Positions 59,043 through 64,000 of a DNA stretch of 64,000 bases are shown piece by piece. The stretch lies in the NCBI RefSeq assembly GCF_000708205.1, contig NW_014575555.1, forward strand, positions 1 through 64,000, written 5' to 3'. This DNA comes from Mixia osmundae IAM 14324 (Eukaryota; Basidiomycota; Mixiomycetes; Mixiales; Mixiaceae). The notes under the pieces are model-generated. The model saw only the letters and a program-made list of their open reading frames with translations, had not been told where the DNA came from and did not search any database. How positions within the stretch are numbered: position 1 is the first letter of the stretch; each line of letters begins with the position of its first letter. The position numbers were made by a program, and so were the translations under genes.

Positions 59043-60588
59043 CTAAGTCTCGTAGACGGCGAGTGCTACGATGACATAGAGCGCGACGAGCATGGCGCCT
59101 TCGTACCAATTGGACTTGCCGTCCGTCAAGACGAGATTGACGAGCAAGACCGACAGAAAGACGAAGATTGTCTCAAATTGTTCAAAGTTGAGTGTCATTT
59201 CCTGTCCGATGATCCAGCCAATGACGACGAGGAGAGGAATGACGCCGATGGCGATCTGAATTGAGGAGCCGACGCAGACGCCGATCGTCAGGTCCGTTCG
59301 GCCTTTGTATGCCTGGACGACCGAGGTGACGTGTTCGCATGCATTGCTGATGATCGGTAGCAAGATCCTATTCGAACCATCAGCTAAAACACGCTGTAGG
59401 AGAGGCCTGGTATCTTACAGGCCAATGAAAGGCTTCGGCACGCCAAAGTTGTTAGCAAACTGATCTATCGAGCCCACCACTGCGCAACAAGCATGAGCAC
59501 GGCAAGGCAGCCGGTGCGCAATAACGTACGATAGTCTGCGCAGAAGGATGTGACTACAGTGACAATGAGGAGACTGGCAGCCGATGTCAGCGCGGCCTCA
59601 TTAGATATGCTGAAAGGAGCGCACGCTGCTACGGCTGCTTTGACGTTCATCTTGGCTTCCTCCTCTTCGGCCTGTTCTTCCGCTTCGAAGAGGTAGGAAT
59701 GCGATTTGAGTTGGAAGAAGAGGTAGAGCATGTACATGACCAGCAAGATCTGCGCTAGGTCAGCTCAAATGGATGGCTGGAAGCGCAAAGGCGCTCACGA
59801 CAGAAGTTCCTCTCGAGATGGTCAGCAAGCCGTCGTGGCCGGAGACGCTTGCGAGTGTAGACGCACTTTCCGTTGCTTTGACAGTCGACTGGTAAGCGGC
59901 CGGTATCACGAGAGTAGCAGTCGAGAGTATCAAGAGGGAGCTAGACGCCTGTGCTGCAGTCGTCTGGAAGGACGACTCTTTGAACTTGAGACCCGAGGCC
60001 AAGAAGGAGCAACCGAGAACGAGCAGGATGTTCGACAAGATAGAGCCCAGCAGTGAGGTCTGAACAATCCTCAGCTCGCCCTTGACGAGCGCAAGAATGC
60101 CGACGATGGCCTCGACTGCGTTGCCAAAGGTGGCATTGAGCAAGCCTCCGATAGTCTCGCCAAGTCTGAGCGCGACTTGCTCGGTTGCTTCGCTGAGCAG
60201 ACCCGCAAGCGGTATGATGGCGAGGAAATTGATGACAAAGTCGGCGGTAGGACCCCAGTGAAGGAAATGCGACAGGAAGCCTAGCGGCACGGCGACGAGG
60301 AGGATGTTGATGTAGGTACCGAGGAAGAGGTTCCTGAAGGACTCCAGCAGGCTTGGGTCCCCGTGGCTGAGCGGGTTGGGTGCCGGTGACGGTGGGTTGT
60401 GATTGTTGGGTATCTGCTGTGCAGCCTGTGAGCGGTCTGCTTGGCTCGGGGTAGCGGGCAGATACGCACATGGTGCGAGGATCTACGAGAGCTCGTGGAC
60501 GAGTCCAGTAGAGGCTCGCGCTCTCCGTTGGGCTTTGCGTCTGCCTCGCACCGTCAGCATGACTAGCCGTCTCATCAAGACTGCCCAC
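59043..60588 (-). CDS. Ca2+/H+ exchanger (Vcx1/CAX-type)
   Basis: Vacuolar cation/proton antiporter with two inverted repeats. The N-terminal half has [39 protein letters not shown] and repeat 1, [20 protein letters not shown] with [17 protein letters not shown]. An acidic loop follows ([14 protein letters not shown]). Then VTSFCADY joins [10 protein letters not shown], and [18 protein letters not shown] with [19 protein letters not shown] forms repeat 2. In repeat 2 the motif usually written GNAxEH reads SNACEH; the Glu and His remain. Introns join LVGSID and GL-ILLP. The first exon is uncertain because the best reading upstream of [12 protein letters not shown] has no clear ATG, so the true start may lie between 60480 and 60605. 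Confidence 0.85.
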
Positions 60589-60605
60589 CCACTTGACATG
60601 AGGAG

Positions 60606-60989
60606 AGAACGGGCGGTGACGTGCACTGCTCTATCAATCTCTTTGGCTGATCTCGCTTTCCCGTAGACTTGCGCTCATCTGCCGTCAATGCACGATCCTC
60701 TGAAGCACAGAAGATGGTCGGCTGGTCGAGAAGAGCTGGTCACCAAAGCTCGGCAGGGCGTAGCGCTGATCAGACTGGCAGTCAATCTCGTCGCCTGACC
60801 GTGTGCGGACGTCATCAGAAAAGCTTGGCATCGCGTCTACAATGCCACGAGACAAACTCGACGAAAGCCGCGACCACCCTCGAGCGAGACTGACACGTTT
60901 TGCCGGCTGGGCGGGCAAGCCCTGGAAAAGCGTCAAGGTGGTCCTTTGCCAGCGTCTTGATCCACCTCAAGCACACTAGACAGGCAGAG
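60606..60989. promoter_or_regulatory. Divergent intergenic region upstream of ATP2
   Basis: About 380 bp between the exchanger and ATP2, transcribed apart. No clear coding potential and no named element. It should contain the ATP2 promoter. Confidence 0.4.
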
Positions 60990-62941
<1,952 letters not shown>

Positions 62942-63135
62942 TTGGCAAAGCTGTGCCACCTCTTAGCAATTGTCAAAGCGATGCAACTTGATGGTGCTAT
63001 CAGCATATCTGGATCATGAGAAAACTAAACAAATCATTCTCTCAATCACGCCGCCGTGCACGGCGCGTCCTCCTCTCCCTGCTCTGCCGTTCTCGTGTCG
63101 CGCATCCGCCCACCGAAAACCGAGTGCCCGAACAC

Positions 63136-64000
63136 ATGGTCACGCGAGGCCTATGCAAGTCCAGCAGGGTAGATGTCATTGTTACTGATGCGTGTAGCCC
63201 TAGCAGGACAGAAGCAGCCCCGACACGATCGCTAGCAGCGCGCATCAAGGCGCTCGAAGAAGCTAAGCACCGACAGGATGGCGCCAGCAAACAGCGCGAA
63301 GACTTGCCGGCTCGTGGACTGGGAGAGATACGGTCCCGTTTCGAAGGCAAGGACAACAATGCGCTCGTGCCGAAGAGCTCCTTCGGATTGGGAGCCCCAA
63401 TGCCTCGCATCCCCAGCACTGGGCGAGTCTCTGTGCCGTCTCAGGCCAAGCGTTTGGCTTCTTTGAGCGCGCCAGCCATAGACGGTGCAAGTGCTCCAGC
63501 TAGCGTCTCATCGCTGAGAGCCGAAGCGGGCTCTGATGGCAGCGCCTCGCCTGCAACCCCGACCGCCGAAGTGAACGCATCAATCGAACCAATACAGCAA
63601 AGCCACCTCGCCATCGACGAGCGACTGACGGACAAACAACAACATGCCTTTACTGCTGCCTCGCTTGCACAGTATGATGCAGAGGAAGAGGCCAGCCCGC
63701 CATCACGAGACAGTCTGTCGATACAGGCTGCGCTAGACGCGCCTGGCTTTGCTGGCACGACCTCGGAGGCTTTGCCAGCGCTGTCAGAAGTCACGAACGA
63801 GCAGCCAGCGTTATTCTTGAGTCGGCAACCGGCAGCTGATGCTAGCGAACCGTCGCTTTCTGCTGCGAGTGAGGCTGTAGCACCGTCAGACAAGCCGGCC
63901 TTCGCGAATCTGGCAGGCGCGGCGACGGAAGCCTTGGATCAAGACAGCAGCCTTGCGCACGATATAGCACAAGGACTGCATGTTGGTGATATCGACTATC
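63136..64000 (+). CDS. Start of a Ser/Ala/Pro-rich protein, cut by the window end
   Basis: An open frame runs from ATG 63136 (MVTRGLCKSSRVDVIVTDAC) to the window end without a stop, about 288 codons. It contains a charged helix (AARIKALEEAKHRQDGASKQ) and a motif SSFGLGAPMPRIPSTGR, reminiscent of linkers in CAP-Gly or other microtubule proteins. A long acidic, Ala/Ser-rich disordered stretch follows. I cannot name the family. The first 20 residues may be wrong if a short intron precedes the helix. Confidence 0.6.
   Translation, partial: MVTRGLCKSSRVDVIVTDACSPSRTEAAPTRSLAARIKALEEAKHRQDGASKQREDLPARGLGEIRSRFEGKDNNALVPKSSFGLGAPMPRIPSTGRVSVPSQAKRLASLSAPAIDGASAPASVSSLRAEAGSDGSASPATPTAEVNASIEPIQQSHLAIDERLTDKQQHAFTAASLAQYDAEEEASPPSRDSLSIQAALDAPGFAGTTSEALPALSEVTNEQPALFLSRQPAADASEPSLSAASEAVAPSDKPAFANLAGAATEALDQDSSLAHDIAQGLHVGDIDY

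Overview
The window looks like nuclear DNA of a compact, intron-rich basidiomycete fungus. Genes lie on both strands, often 50-200 bp apart, and most are split by introns of about 45-60 nt with a CTGA/CTAA-type branch site close to the acceptor. The gene set is eukaryotic: TFIID, SAGA and Mediator subunits, ER-associated degradation factors, ESCRT-III, GPI-anchor synthesis, mitochondrial ATP synthase, and fungal lysine synthesis. Moderate GC, very short introns and scattered N bases would fit a Pucciniomycotina draft assembly such as Mixia, but that attribution is a guess. I saw no viral, plasmid, transposon or CRISPR content.

Layout. 1-2.2 kb: N-containing sequence with no gene I can support. 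2.2-9 kb: a polytopic membrane protein, Gemin2, the Hsp90 co-chaperone Cns1/TTC4, a DUF1769 protein and an ABHD-type lipase. 9-12 kb: a secreted Gly/Ala-rich protein and two unrecognised genes. 12.4-23 kb: the N-BAR protein Rvs161/Hob3 (with a 6-nt microexon), CLPTM1, PIG-H, Ada3, Ulp1, Bet1 and a hexokinase. 23-34.8 kb: a coiled-coil protein, a small secreted GPI-like protein, a D-ribulokinase-like FGGY kinase, an Nramp transporter, a BolA protein, an alpha/beta hydrolase and Cms1. 34.9-47.5 kb: GH85 endoglycosidase, a second hydrolase, a coilin-like protein, Med10, a NOPCHAP1-like protein, Cue1, U1A/U2B'', a myotubularin phosphatase and an AMSH-type deubiquitinase. 47.6-64 kb: Taf1, Snf7, homoisocitrate dehydrogenase (Lys12), an HSDL2-type dehydrogenase, a Zn2Cys6 regulator, Ubc6, a Ca2+/H+ exchanger, Atp2 and the start of a Ser/Ala-rich protein.

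Functional themes. There is no obvious operon-like cluster; neighbours are mostly unrelated housekeeping genes. Several genes share processes without being adjacent. Cue1 and Ubc6 act in ERAD. Snf7, AMSH and the myotubularin act in endosomal sorting. Gemin2, coilin and U1A/U2B'' act in snRNP assembly. Taf1, Ada3 and Med10 act in Pol II transcription. The most unusual property is in gene structure: eight introns, most of them fixed by flanking conserved protein sequence, use a GC-AG boundary, usually with a GCAAG donor. That is far above the roughly one percent usual for fungi.
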